Part shown: piece after piece, positions 1-8,486 of the stretch
How the letters are laid out: each line of letters opens with the position of its first letter
How positions within the stretch are numbered: the stretch's first letter is position 1
Assembly: GCA_030655595.1 (NCBI GenBank)
Contig: JAUSNQ010000032.1
Span: forward strand, 1-30,789
Length of the DNA stretch: 30,789 bases
From: Paludibacter sp.
GTDB taxonomy: Bacteria > Bacteroidota > Bacteroidia > Bacteroidales > Paludibacteraceae
Reading direction: 5' to 3'
The notes under the pieces: generated by a model
Databases searched by the model: none
The model's input: only the letters and a program-made list of their open reading frames with translations
What the model was told of the DNA's origin: nothing
Translations under genes and position numbers: made by a program

Positions 1-72
1 TCGTCCTTTCTTTGCAATCGTTAACTAAACAACACAATCTTTTTTATACCTTAAAAAAACTAATACCTATTT

Positions 73-106
73 ATAATGCGGGACTTTGTGAAAAGTCCCG
101 CATTAT
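73..106 (+). terminator. Rho-independent terminator hairpin of an upstream gene
   Basis: A perfect 15-bp inverted repeat (73-87 pairs with 92-106) encloses a 4-base loop and has a GC-rich middle (GCGGGAC / GTCCCGC). A T-rich stretch follows. No gene lies between it and the left edge, so it probably ends a gene that stops at or just before the window. The stem is symmetrical, so it could work on either strand; the plus strand is chosen because the next genes are on plus. Confidence 0.6.
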
Positions 107-199
107 TTATATACGGTTTTTAAACATTAATCCCAGTCAATAAGCTGTCTGGATACTAACCCAAGCATCCTCCCCGGAAGCATATATGCTATCCATCAT

Positions 200-216
200 C
201 CCGAGCGATGCGAGGG
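200..216. repeat. Short palindromic intergenic repeat (REP-like)
   Basis: The 17-base core CCCGAGCGATGCGAGGG folds on itself: three outer C-G pairs, a tandem G-A mismatch, then G-C and C-G pairs around a tiny loop. From memory, motifs of this form recur between genes in many genomes, but only one copy is visible here. The rest of 107-340 holds no gene I can support; it contains a 12-base palindrome at 179-190 and nothing else recognisable. Confidence 0.3.
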
Positions 217-350
217 AGCTCGACTTCAGGAACCCAGATGCTTATCATCGAGCAATTCAACAATTTTCTGGATAAGGACTACAGCTCTATAGATTAAAAC
301 AATTATCTCTAAATTTCTTGCACATTATCAAAAATTTGCGCATATTTTTC

Positions 351-380
351 TTGCATGTTCAACAAAAACTGCTATTTTTG
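351..380 (+). promoter_or_regulatory. Bacteroidota-type promoter for the etf operon
   Basis: A -33 element TTG (351-353) is followed after 19 bases by the -7 box TATTTTTG (373-380), which matches the Bacteroides consensus TAnnTTTG exactly with canonical spacing. Transcription would begin near 386-388, giving a leader of about 100 bases before etfB. The leader shows no riboswitch fold that I can recognise. Confidence 0.7.
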
Positions 381-490
381 TGCGGGTTTTTTAAAATACT
401 TCCATTGGCGCTCTTTTTTTATGTTTAAACGGAGCCGACTGGATGTTTCTTTGAAAAAATAAATAAATACAAACCAAAATAATACGCAAA

Positions 491-1363
491 ATGAGTTTTA
501 ACATTGTTGTACTTGCAAAACAAGTGCCCGATACGCGTAATGTTGGGAAAGATGCCATGAAAGCAGATGGTACGGTAAACCGTGCAGCACTTGCTGCCAT
601 CTACAATCCCGAAGATTTGAACGCACTCGAACAGGCACTTCGTTTAAAATCAAAAATTGAAGGAGCACAGGTTCACGTGCTAACCATGGGTCCTGCCCGT
701 GCTGCCGAAATCATCAGGGAAAGTATGTATCGGGGAGCAGACGGCGGTTATCTGTTGAGCGGACGTGAGTTTGCAGGTTCAGACACCCTGGCCACATCTT
801 ATGCCCTTGCAGCTGCCATCCGGAAAATGGGTAAAGTGGATATCATCATCTGCGGCCGTCAGGCTATTGATGGCGATACCGCACAAGTAGGACCACAGGT
901 TGCTGAGAAATTAGGACTCCCTCAAATAACGTATGCAGAAGAAATTTTGGATTTGTCGGATGGAATAATCACGATCAAACGCCGTCTGGAAAGAGGTGTT
1001 GAAGTGGTGAAAGGTCCGGTTCCCATGGTGATAACAGTTAACAGTTCAGCAGCCAATTGTCGCCCGCATCATGCCAAACTGACCCTCAAATACAAAAACG
1101 CAAAAACCACTTCCGAAAGACAGGACTCTTCGACAGATTATACTGATTTGTATCAAAACCATCCTTACCTGAATATCCCGGAATGGGGTGTGGCAGATAT
1201 CGAGCATGAACCTAAATGGCTCGGTTTAAGTGGTTCTCCTACCAAAGTGAAACAAATTGAAAATGTTGTTTTTACAGCAAAAGAGAGCAAACAACTTACA
1301 GCAGCCAATGCCGATATTGAAGAATTGATGAAGGAATTAATTGCTAACCACACGATAGGATAA
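491..1363 (+). CDS. etfB: Electron transfer flavoprotein, beta subunit
   Basis: This is the small subunit of the cytoplasmic electron transfer flavoprotein, which passes electrons between acyl-CoA dehydrogenase and a further acceptor. The 290-residue protein opens with the family start (IVVLAKQVPDT, residues 5-15) and carries the signature GRQAIDGDTAQVGP near residues 121-134, the loop that binds AMP, or a second FAD in bifurcating Etf. It is the first gene of a tight three-gene operon (5 bases to etfA) behind a strong promoter. Length is slightly above the usual 250-280. Whether this Etf bifurcates electrons cannot be settled by eye. The family call is secure. Confidence 0.95.
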   Translation: MSFNIVVLAKQVPDTRNVGKDAMKADGTVNRAALAAIYNPEDLNALEQALRLKSKIEGAQVHVLTMGPARAAEIIRESMYRGADGGYLLSGREFAGSDTLATSYALAAAIRKMGKVDIIICGRQAIDGDTAQVGPQVAEKLGLPQITYAEEILDLSDGIITIKRRLERGVEVVKGPVPMVITVNSSAANCRPHHAKLTLKYKNAKTTSERQDSSTDYTDLYQNHPYLNIPEWGVADIEHEPKWLGLSGSPTKVKQIENVVFTAKESKQLTAANADIEELMKELIANHTIG

Positions 1364-1368
1364 GTACC

Positions 1369-2388
1369 ATGAACAATATATTTGTATATTTAGAAATTGA
1401 AGATGGCATCGTAGGTGATGTTAGTCTTGAGTTGCTGACCAAAGGTCGTACACTGGCGGATCAGCAAAAATGTAAATTAGAAGCTGTCGCAGTAGGTTAT
1501 CAATTAGATAAAATCGGACAACAAGTATTTCCTTTTGGCGTTGATACCTTGTATGTGGCAGATGACAAACGTTTGTCGCCCTATACTACCCTTCCGCACA
1601 CATCGGTATTGGTCAATCTTTTTAAAGAAGAAAAACCTCAAATTGCACTCATGGGAGCTACTTCCATCGGTCGTGATTTAGGTCCACGTGTCTCCTCTGC
1701 ATTGTTCAGCGGGTTAACGGCAGACTGTACTTCTTTGGAAATAGGTGCTTACGAAGATAAAAAAGCCGGAAAAGTATACAATGACTTGTTGTATCAGATT
1801 CGCCCTGCTTTCGGAGGAAATATCGTTGCTACCATTGTGAATCCTGATTGTCGCCCACAAATGGCTACGGTTCGCGAAGGTGTAATGAAAAAAGAAATCC
1901 GTGATCCGAAATATGCCGGCAAGACAAAAAAATTAGAAATCGCAAAATATGTTTCTGATATTGACTTCGTCATCGAGGTCATTGAGCGTCACATGGAGAA
2001 ATCGAAAGTAAACCTGAAAGCATCTCCAATCATTATTTCCGGAGGATACGGAATGGGAAGTGCCGACAATTTCAAAATGCTGTATGATTTAGCTGCTGTT
2101 TTAGGTGGTGAAGTCGGCGCATCACGTGCTGCTGTGGATTCTGGAATGGCAGAACATGAACGTCAGATTGGGCAAACAGGTACAACGGTTCGTCCGAAAC
2201 TTTACATCGCCTGCGGAATTTCCGGTCAGATTCAACACATCGCCGGTATGCAGGAAAGTGCAATGATCATTGCCATCAATAATGACCCACATGCTCCCAT
2301 CAATGCCATTGCCGACTATGTAATTACCGGTAGCGTAGAAGAAGTTATCCCGAAAATGATTCAGTATTACAAGAAAAACAGCAAATAA
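1369..2388 (+). CDS. etfA: Electron transfer flavoprotein, alpha subunit
   Basis: This is the large Etf subunit, which holds the main FAD and pairs with EtfB in the cytoplasm. The 339-residue protein has the N-terminal alpha/beta domain and a typical C-terminal FAD domain: SGGYGMGS, then GASRAAVDSG, IGQTGTTVRPKLYIACGISG and AINNDPHAPI. All the usual FAD-contact motifs are intact. It starts 5 bases after etfB and ends 2 bases before the dehydrogenase gene, so the three should be co-transcribed and translationally coupled. Confidence 0.95.
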   Translation: MNNIFVYLEIEDGIVGDVSLELLTKGRTLADQQKCKLEAVAVGYQLDKIGQQVFPFGVDTLYVADDKRLSPYTTLPHTSVLVNLFKEEKPQIALMGATSIGRDLGPRVSSALFSGLTADCTSLEIGAYEDKKAGKVYNDLLYQIRPAFGGNIVATIVNPDCRPQMATVREGVMKKEIRDPKYAGKTKKLEIAKYVSDIDFVIEVIERHMEKSKVNLKASPIIISGGYGMGSADNFKMLYDLAAVLGGEVGASRAAVDSGMAEHERQIGQTGTTVRPKLYIACGISGQIQHIAGMQESAMIIAINNDPHAPINAIADYVITGSVEEVIPKMIQYYKKNSK

Positions 2389-2390
2389 TT

Positions 2391-4097
2391 ATGAACTACT
2401 ATAGTAATAATCCCGCATTAAAATTTCAGCTTTCTCATCCCTTGATGCAGAAAATTGTTACCCTCAAGGAGCGTAATTTTGCTGATAAAGACAAATACGA
2501 CTTCGCTTCACGCGATTTCGAAGACACGATTGACAACTACGAAAGGGTATTGGAAATCATCGGAGAAATTGCCGGAGACATCATCGCTCCCAATGCAGAA
2601 GATGTCGACAAAGAAGGTCCGCACGTCATCAACAACCGTGTGAAATATGCCCGTGGCACACAGGAAAATCACGATGCTTTGGTGCAAGCTGGCTTGTATG
2701 GTATGGCTTTGCCACGCCAGTACGGAGGCTTAAACTTCTCTCTGATACCTTATATCATGGGAGGTGAAATAGTTTCTCGTGCTGATGCAGGTTTTGCCAA
2801 TATCTGGGGCTTGCAGGACTGTGCAGAAACCATTGCAGAATTTGCAGATGAAAGCATCAAATCAGAGTTTTTACCCCGTGTTTGTCAGGGCGAAACTTGT
2901 TCGATGGACTTAACAGAGCCTGATGCAGGTTCCGACTTACAGGCAGTTCAGCTCAAAGCAACCTACAACGAACATGACGGGGTTTGGTATCTCAATGGCG
3001 TTAAACGCTTTATCACCAATGGTGATGCACAAATCAAACTTGTGCTGGCACGTTCGGAAGATGGTTCGGCAGATGGTCGCGGCTTGTCGTATTTTGTGGC
3101 CGACAATAATTTCGACCACACCATGAAAGTGCGTCGTATAGAAAATAAATTAGGAATTAAAGGCTCACCAACTTGCGAATTGGTGTTTACAAATACGCCT
3201 GCTAAATTGGTGGGAACCCGTCGCATGGGATTGATTAAATACGTGATGTCGCTGATGAACGGTGCCCGTTTGGGAGTTGGTGCTCAATCGGTAGGCGTTT
3301 CGCAGGCTGCATACGAAGAGGCCATTGCTTATGCGCGTGAGCGTCGCCAGTTCGGCAAAGCCATCATCGAATTCCCTGCAGTTTATGAAATGGTGTCTAT
3401 CATCAAAGCAAAGTTAGAAGCCTCGAGAGCCCTGTTGTATGAAACTGCTCGATTTGTGGACGTTTACAAAGCTTATGAAGGCATTGAATCTGAGCGCAAA
3501 TTGACTCCTGAAGAAAAAATTGACTACAAAGAGTATCAGAAATTAGCAGATGGCTTTACGCCTATCTTGAAAATGTTCTCGAGCGAATATGCCAACCAAA
3601 ATGCTTACGACAGCATTCAGGTACATGGTGGCTCAGGCTTCATGAAAGACTATGCCTGCGAACGCATTTACCGCGATGCGAGGATTCTGACCATATACGA
3701 AGGAACATCGCAATTGCAAACCGTTGCAGCCATCCGCCACGTCACGACCGGAACATACCTGAAACAAATCAAATACTACGAGGCACAGCCGATCAATCCT
3801 GAGTTTCATTCTTTGAAAAAGAAACTGGCGAGTATGACTACATTGTATGAAAATGCCGTAACACGTGTTGCTGATGCTAAGAACACTGAATACCTTGATT
3901 TCCAAGCACGTCGATTAGTCGAAATGGCCGGTCACATCATCATGTGCTATATATTGATAATTGATGCCAGCAGAGATGATATGTTCCGCAAATCAGCAGA
4001 GATTTATCAGAAATTTGCAGAAGTAGAAGTAAGAAAACATGCTACCTACATCAAGAATTTTGAAGTGGAGCAGGTTGATAAATATAAGATAGCGTAG
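2391..4097 (+). CDS. Acyl-CoA dehydrogenase (long Bacteroidales type)
   Basis: This FAD-dependent enzyme introduces the 2,3 double bond into acyl-CoA, or runs in reverse in fermentation, using the Etf encoded just upstream. At 568 residues it is longer than the usual 380-400 because of an inserted segment around residues 365-385 and a helical C-terminal extension. Visible motifs are LTEPDAGSDL (about 170), RRQFGKAI (about 320), QVHGGSGFMKDYACERIYRD (about 410-430) and IYEGTSQLQ, whose Glu (about 437) sits at the position of the catalytic base of medium/short-chain enzymes. Acyl chain length cannot be read from sequence. It is the third gene of the etfB-etfA operon, after a 2-base gap. Confidence 0.93.
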   Translation: MNYYSNNPALKFQLSHPLMQKIVTLKERNFADKDKYDFASRDFEDTIDNYERVLEIIGEIAGDIIAPNAEDVDKEGPHVINNRVKYARGTQENHDALVQAGLYGMALPRQYGGLNFSLIPYIMGGEIVSRADAGFANIWGLQDCAETIAEFADESIKSEFLPRVCQGETCSMDLTEPDAGSDLQAVQLKATYNEHDGVWYLNGVKRFITNGDAQIKLVLARSEDGSADGRGLSYFVADNNFDHTMKVRRIENKLGIKGSPTCELVFTNTPAKLVGTRRMGLIKYVMSLMNGARLGVGAQSVGVSQAAYEEAIAYARERRQFGKAIIEFPAVYEMVSIIKAKLEASRALLYETARFVDVYKAYEGIESERKLTPEEKIDYKEYQKLADGFTPILKMFSSEYANQNAYDSIQVHGGSGFMKDYACERIYRDARILTIYEGTSQLQTVAAIRHVTTGTYLKQIKYYEAQPINPEFHSLKKKLASMTTLYENAVTRVADAKNTEYLDFQARRLVEMAGHIIMCYILIIDASRDDMFRKSAEIYQKFAEVEVRKHATYIKNFEVEQVDKYKIA

Positions 4098-4119
4098 TAT
4101 ATCCTACTTCGCTATTTTT
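4089..4119 (+). terminator. Terminator of the etfB-etfA-acd operon
   Basis: An 11-bp stem with one mismatch (4089-4099 with 4105-4115) and a 5-base loop is followed by a run of T. The 5' arm overlaps the last codons and stop of the dehydrogenase gene, so the coding end doubles as part of the terminator. Confidence 0.65.
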
Positions 4120-4163
4120 ATCAATTCCAATTAATTAGCAATCGTACACTTCCCCTTTGTCAG

Positions 4164-4204
4164 GAACTCGTGTCGAAATCGCTTCGCGATTTCGACACGA
4201 GTTC
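4164..4204. repeat. Perfect 19-bp inverted repeat in the convergent gap
   Basis: The arms 4164-4182 and 4186-4204 are exact reverse complements around a 3-base loop (TTC). The repeat lies between two convergent genes that end at 4097 and 4251. It is a likely bidirectional terminator, since GH2 transcripts arriving from the right have no other visible terminator. The length and perfection of the stem also suit a dispersed repeat. Confidence 0.7.
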
Positions 4205-4250
4205 TTTCAACAAAACACAAGGATTTCAAATCAGCCCTGACACTGTTAAA

Positions 4251-6926
4251 TCAATAATTCCTGTAAACCCTGATAGCATTCAAAATAGCTTCATCTTTTA
4301 CAGGTAAAAAATCAATGCTAATACCTTTTCCTTGCTGTACTTGCACAATAAATTTCTTCGTCACGGCATTTAATTCGCCGAATTCTCTTGCAACATTCAG
4401 GTTGTAAATTACCCTTTTTCCATTGATATCCACATTGAAAATCCTTTCTTCCATATCATCGGCAATGGCATCGTCGCCGAGATTATAAACCAATACCTTT
4501 GTTGTTTTCGACATCAATTCTGCAAAATAGAGGCTAACAGTATATTCACCATCCGGCACATCCAATTTAAAACTTTCGATACCATGACGCATGGTCTGAA
4601 ACACCGGATCAATAGTGGTATTTAGGATATTTAGATCCGAAGCCGGTTGTTGACCGTGGCGTGTACGTTTTACATAATTTTTACCACCTACATAACCCCA
4701 ACTTCCCGGGGTATATGGTTTTTCGGGCAACCAAATAACCGATTTATCCTTTTCTTCGAAATAGCGTTTACTTCCCAGCATCACATTGATGGATTCAAAC
4801 GGAAGTTTTTCATCTTTGAGATCCGAAGCAATCATCCTGAAATCTACCCGAATCAGGTCTCGTACAGGAAGCTTCCCTGCATATCCGATTGCTTCCAGCA
4901 CATTTTCTCCATGCACAAAAGGCACATTAAATTCAGCGATGGCATCTGTTGTTTTTTCTTTTCCAAGAGATATTCCATTCAGAAAGAATTCAACTTCACC
5001 GAGATTAGAATAAACTTTAACCGGCTGTATAGAAGTATAATTTTTATCCGCATTTCCTCCCCTGATATTCCAGTTTCTACCGCCGATATTTACAATCGGA
5101 TCTTTCCGGAATAGTGCCTGATACTGAAGGTAGGTGTCTTTAAACTCACGGTCTGTGGATGTAATTCCTTTGTTGTTGATGTGAGGCACGGCATTTCCCC
5201 TGTCTTCAGAATGAAAATCATTCAGGTTCCAGATATTTGCACCAACGACATAAGTCCGCTCCATGATGTCTTTGATGTAGCTTTCGTGATACAGATTTGC
5301 CCACTCCTGCGTATAATCAAACCGGGTCGGTTCAAATGAATGTAAACGTGGGTCAACATCAGCCCCATACTCTGTTATGATGAATGGTATTCCTTTCAGC
5401 TTTTTCTGTGCTTCATCCAGAAACTTACCAAAACCATCGAAAGTGCCTCCATACCATCCCTGATATAGATTCCACCCGATAATCATCGGTATTTTTGTGA
5501 GTCCGGCATTGTGATACAAATCGACGCTACCATGAAATGGGATTAAAGTATAGCGATACGGATCATCTTCCCTGATTTGCTTTTCGATTTCAATCGCCAG
5601 AGCTTCCACCGACTTGAGGTAACTCGCATGCCGTTCCGGTTGGTCGCGGAAAGGTGGACGAAGTAACACCTCATTCATGTAAGCCCAAATCAGCACTGAA
5701 GGGCGGTTATAATCCTGAAAAACCATTTCGCGCGCCATTTCAATGCAGTTCCGGTAAAACGTTTCATGCTCGGTAATGGCATTGACAACAGGAATTTCAA
5801 CTGAAGTAATAATCCCAAGCTTGTCGCACATCTCCATCACTACAGGATCCTGTGGATAATGTGATACACGAAGGAAATTTCCACCCATTTCTTTCAGCAA
5901 CAACACGTCACGCACATGAATTTCATCCGGAAGCGCATTACCCATGCCATCGTAACATTGGTGACGGTTCGTCCCGATTAATTTATATGGGTTTCCGTTG
6001 AGATAAAATCCTTTTTCGGCTGAAAATTCAAACCAGCGTAATCCCATAGGCTGAAAAACTTCATCCAGCAATTTCTTTGATTTTTCGTCATAAACACGTG
6101 TACGTACTGTGTAGATTGCCGGTGACTCAGGACTCCACAAAGCGGGATTAACCACGTCGATCTTCTGTATTTCAGGCTGATTGACGGTATGCTTAGCAAG
6201 TTTTATCTTTTTAGAAACAACAAGTATCTCACTTTTGTCGGGATGAATGATTGTGTGTTCAACCTTGAGGCGACTGTCGGTGGCGGCGGCATTATTTAGC
6301 ATCGTTTTCACTTCTACCTTCGCCAGTTTTTCGGTAACTTCTGGTGTTGACAGGTATACTCCATCGGAGGCATAATGCGTTGTTGACACCTGTTGTTTTT
6401 CCGTTACAATCAAAAAAACATCCCGGTATATGCCCCCGAAAAATGTGAAATCCGCAGTCAAAGTTGGGATAAACTCATTGTATCTGTTGTTTACTTTTAC
6501 AGCAAATGTGTTGTTTTCTCCAAGTTGAATAAAAGGAGTTATATCGAAGCTGAAACGGGTATATCCGCCAACATGTGTTCCGGCAGTTTTGCCGTTGACA
6601 AACAACTCAACTTCCTGATTTGCTCCTTCAAAAAGAATTGTAATTTGCTTGCCTGAATATTCCACAGGAATATTAACAACACGTCTGTACCAACCAACAC
6701 CCCTATAGTAGCCAGCCTCATCATCCATCACATCTTTGGCATTCCAGGTATGTGGTATGTTCACAGTCTGCCAATTATCATCATTTAATTTTTCCAGCAT
6801 TGCGCCAGGAACATCCTGACGTAAAAACCGCCAGTTTTCATTGATGGAGTACTTTAAACGGGGAGAAGCATCAACAATTCCAGTTACTAACAACATCAAA
6901 CACAACAACAAAAATCCCTTTTTCAT
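4251..6926 (-). CDS. Glycoside hydrolase family 2 with C-terminal malectin-like domain
   Basis: This is an exported retaining beta-glycosidase, beta-galactosidase- or beta-glucuronidase-like. The 891-residue protein has a signal peptide (about 1-20), then the GH2 sugar-binding, immunoglobulin-like and TIM-barrel domains. The likely acid/base is Glu419 in AYMNEVLL and the nucleophile Glu519 in IITEYGAD, about 100 residues apart as in the family. After about residue 710 comes a malectin-like carbohydrate-binding domain (GSWGYVGG, YTVSLYFAEL). There is no T9SS tail, so it is probably periplasmic. It stands alone on minus, divergent from the GH88 gene. Substrate is unassigned: GH2 covers several sugars, and the neighbours favour a glycan rich in galactose or uronic acid. 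Confidence 0.9.
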   Translation of the reverse strand: MKKGFLLLCLMLLVTGIVDASPRLKYSINENWRFLRQDVPGAMLEKLNDDNWQTVNIPHTWNAKDVMDDEAGYYRGVGWYRRVVNIPVEYSGKQITILFEGANQEVELFVNGKTAGTHVGGYTRFSFDITPFIQLGENNTFAVKVNNRYNEFIPTLTADFTFFGGIYRDVFLIVTEKQQVSTTHYASDGVYLSTPEVTEKLAKVEVKTMLNNAAATDSRLKVEHTIIHPDKSEILVVSKKIKLAKHTVNQPEIQKIDVVNPALWSPESPAIYTVRTRVYDEKSKKLLDEVFQPMGLRWFEFSAEKGFYLNGNPYKLIGTNRHQCYDGMGNALPDEIHVRDVLLLKEMGGNFLRVSHYPQDPVVMEMCDKLGIITSVEIPVVNAITEHETFYRNCIEMAREMVFQDYNRPSVLIWAYMNEVLLRPPFRDQPERHASYLKSVEALAIEIEKQIREDDPYRYTLIPFHGSVDLYHNAGLTKIPMIIGWNLYQGWYGGTFDGFGKFLDEAQKKLKGIPFIITEYGADVDPRLHSFEPTRFDYTQEWANLYHESYIKDIMERTYVVGANIWNLNDFHSEDRGNAVPHINNKGITSTDREFKDTYLQYQALFRKDPIVNIGGRNWNIRGGNADKNYTSIQPVKVYSNLGEVEFFLNGISLGKEKTTDAIAEFNVPFVHGENVLEAIGYAGKLPVRDLIRVDFRMIASDLKDEKLPFESINVMLGSKRYFEEKDKSVIWLPEKPYTPGSWGYVGGKNYVKRTRHGQQPASDLNILNTTIDPVFQTMRHGIESFKLDVPDGEYTVSLYFAELMSKTTKVLVYNLGDDAIADDMEERIFNVDINGKRVIYNLNVAREFGELNAVTKKFIVQVQQGKGISIDFLPVKDEAILNAIRVYRNY

Positions 6927-7277
6927 ACCTTATAATTTATTATTTCTTTACGGGCAATTATCAGTTTACAAAAATAGATTGAATGCTAATTACAGAGTTG
7001 AATAATAGTTCAGAAAAAATGATGAAAATGATAAAATCATCCATATCTCAACACAGGAAATGATTATACTGCAATATTTATCACAAATCAGGCATTAGCA
7101 TCTAACAGGGGGAAAAGACAAATGAGAATGTAGTTATTGTTTCATACAAAAAAACTGAACAATGTTACTAATTATTTGCACTATATTGTTATGAAATATC
7201 AAATCAAAAGCTGATCTTCGCATTATTAATTGCCCACTTACAAGAATCAGATTGAAACTAAATACTTTTAAAATTAT
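6927..7277. other. Divergent intergenic region between GH2 and GH88 genes
   Basis: This 351-base A/T-rich gap has no ORF with coding character on either strand. It should hold both divergent promoters and possibly the binding site of the HTCS encoded at 21206. I see one good -7 box for the minus gene (listed separately) and no convincing box or operator repeat for the plus gene. Confidence 0.5.
6969..6976 (-). promoter_or_regulatory. Candidate -7 box of the GH2 gene
   Basis: Read on the minus strand this is TATTTTTG, an exact TAnnTTTG match and the same octamer as in the etf promoter, 43 bases upstream of the GH2 start. No TTG is present at the usual distance, which would fit a promoter that needs an activator. 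Confidence 0.45.
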
Positions 7278-8474
7278 ATGACCAGAAAATCTATTTTGAT
7301 ATTATTGATGTTTGGATTAATATATCAGGCATACGCAAACAAAGGCAATATTCTACAAACCATTGATGAAACCATGGCATTATCAACCCATCAACTGATG
7401 GGGTTATACAAGCAAATGGCAGAAATTCCAGACAGACTCCCGCGCACGATTAATGCCAACGGCAAATTAGTTACATCAAATGCCGCTTGGTGGACAAGCG
7501 GATTTTTCCCCGGAAGCTTGTGGTATCTTTATGAATATACAGGGAATGAGGACATTAGGAAAGCTGCACTTACAATGACAGAAAGAATAAGAAAACAACA
7601 ATTTGCAGCGAACGACCACGACATTGGTTTTATAATTTTCTGCAGTTTTGGAAATGCTTTACGTTTAACCGGCAATGAAGAATTTGAAAGTGTTGTTATC
7701 AATGGCGCAAAATCGCTCTCTACCCGTTTCAGAGATAATATCGGAGTTATTAAATCCTGGAATAACAAAAAATGGCAATATCCGGTTATCATCGACAACA
7801 TGATGAACTTAGAGATACTTACACAGGCAACAAAAATATCCGGAGATAGCAGTTTTTGTAAAATTGCAATTTCTCACGCCGACAAAACCATGAAATATCA
7901 TTTTCGGGATGATGCAAGCTCCTACCATGTGGTGAGTTATGACACGATAAACGGAGGGGCTGTTGAACGAGTAACCCATCAGGGCGCAAACGATGAATCA
8001 GCTTGGGCAAGAGGACAAGCGTGGGGGTTATACGGCTATGTCATGATGTACAGGGAAACTGGAAAAAAGGCATATCTTGACCATGCCATCAGCATCGCTG
8101 ACTATATTGCCGGACACAAAAACCTTCCTGAGGATAAAATTCCTTATTGGGATTTTAACGCTCCCGACTTACCCAATTCACTGAGAGATGCTTCTGCAGG
8201 GGCAATCATGGCATCTGCTTTCGTTGAACTCAGCACTTTTACTGATAAGAAATTGTCGAAAAAATACTATTCACTCGGCAAGCAGATGGTTCGTTCATTA
8301 GCGTCTCCTGCTTATTTGGCAAATAAAGGCGAAAATGGACATTTTGTGTTGAAACACAGCGTGGGCCATATGGGCAGAAATAGCGAGGTTGATGTGCCTT
8401 TGACTTATGCTGATTATTATTTCTTGGAGGCCATGATCAGAATCAAAAGAATTGAAAATGTGCAAGTAAAATAA
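7278..8474 (+). CDS. GH88 unsaturated glucuronyl hydrolase
   Basis: GH88 enzymes release the 4,5-unsaturated uronic acid left at the non-reducing end of oligosaccharides by polysaccharide lyases. The 398-residue protein has a signal peptide (about 1-20) and the alpha6/alpha6-barrel motifs: NDHDIGF (residues 112-118, Asp115 aligning with one catalytic Asp), IDNMMNLE (Asp173, the second), ESAWARGQAWGLYGY (about 240-254) and LRDASAGAI. Both acidic residues and their spacing of 58 fit the family. It is followed after 12 bases by the DUF2264 gene, so the two form an operon. No lyase is encoded in the window, so its substrate must be made by enzymes elsewhere. Confidence 0.92.
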   Translation: MTRKSILILLMFGLIYQAYANKGNILQTIDETMALSTHQLMGLYKQMAEIPDRLPRTINANGKLVTSNAAWWTSGFFPGSLWYLYEYTGNEDIRKAALTMTERIRKQQFAANDHDIGFIIFCSFGNALRLTGNEEFESVVINGAKSLSTRFRDNIGVIKSWNNKKWQYPVIIDNMMNLEILTQATKISGDSSFCKIAISHADKTMKYHFRDDASSYHVVSYDTINGGAVERVTHQGANDESAWARGQAWGLYGYVMMYRETGKKAYLDHAISIADYIAGHKNLPEDKIPYWDFNAPDLPNSLRDASAGAIMASAFVELSTFTDKKLSKKYYSLGKQMVRSLASPAYLANKGENGHFVLKHSVGHMGRNSEVDVPLTYADYYFLEAMIRIKRIENVQVK

Positions 8475-8486
8475 AACAATCAATTC

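Noticed and set aside
107..340. Possible tRNA or small RNA in the left intergenic region
   Set aside because: Several short inverted repeats are present, but no cloverleaf, T-loop motif or promoter-terminator pair could be assembled.
391..600. 69-codon minus-strand frame overlapping the etfB start
   Set aside because: It covers the etf leader and the first codons of etfB, and its translation resembles no family.
4647..5114. 155-codon open frame on the plus strand
   Set aside because: It lies wholly inside the GH2 gene on the opposite strand and has no domain or start context; it is a shadow of that gene.
7264..7271. TACTTTTA as the -7 box of the GH88 gene
   Set aside because: It mismatches the final G and lies only 6 bases before the ATG, leaving no room for a leader.
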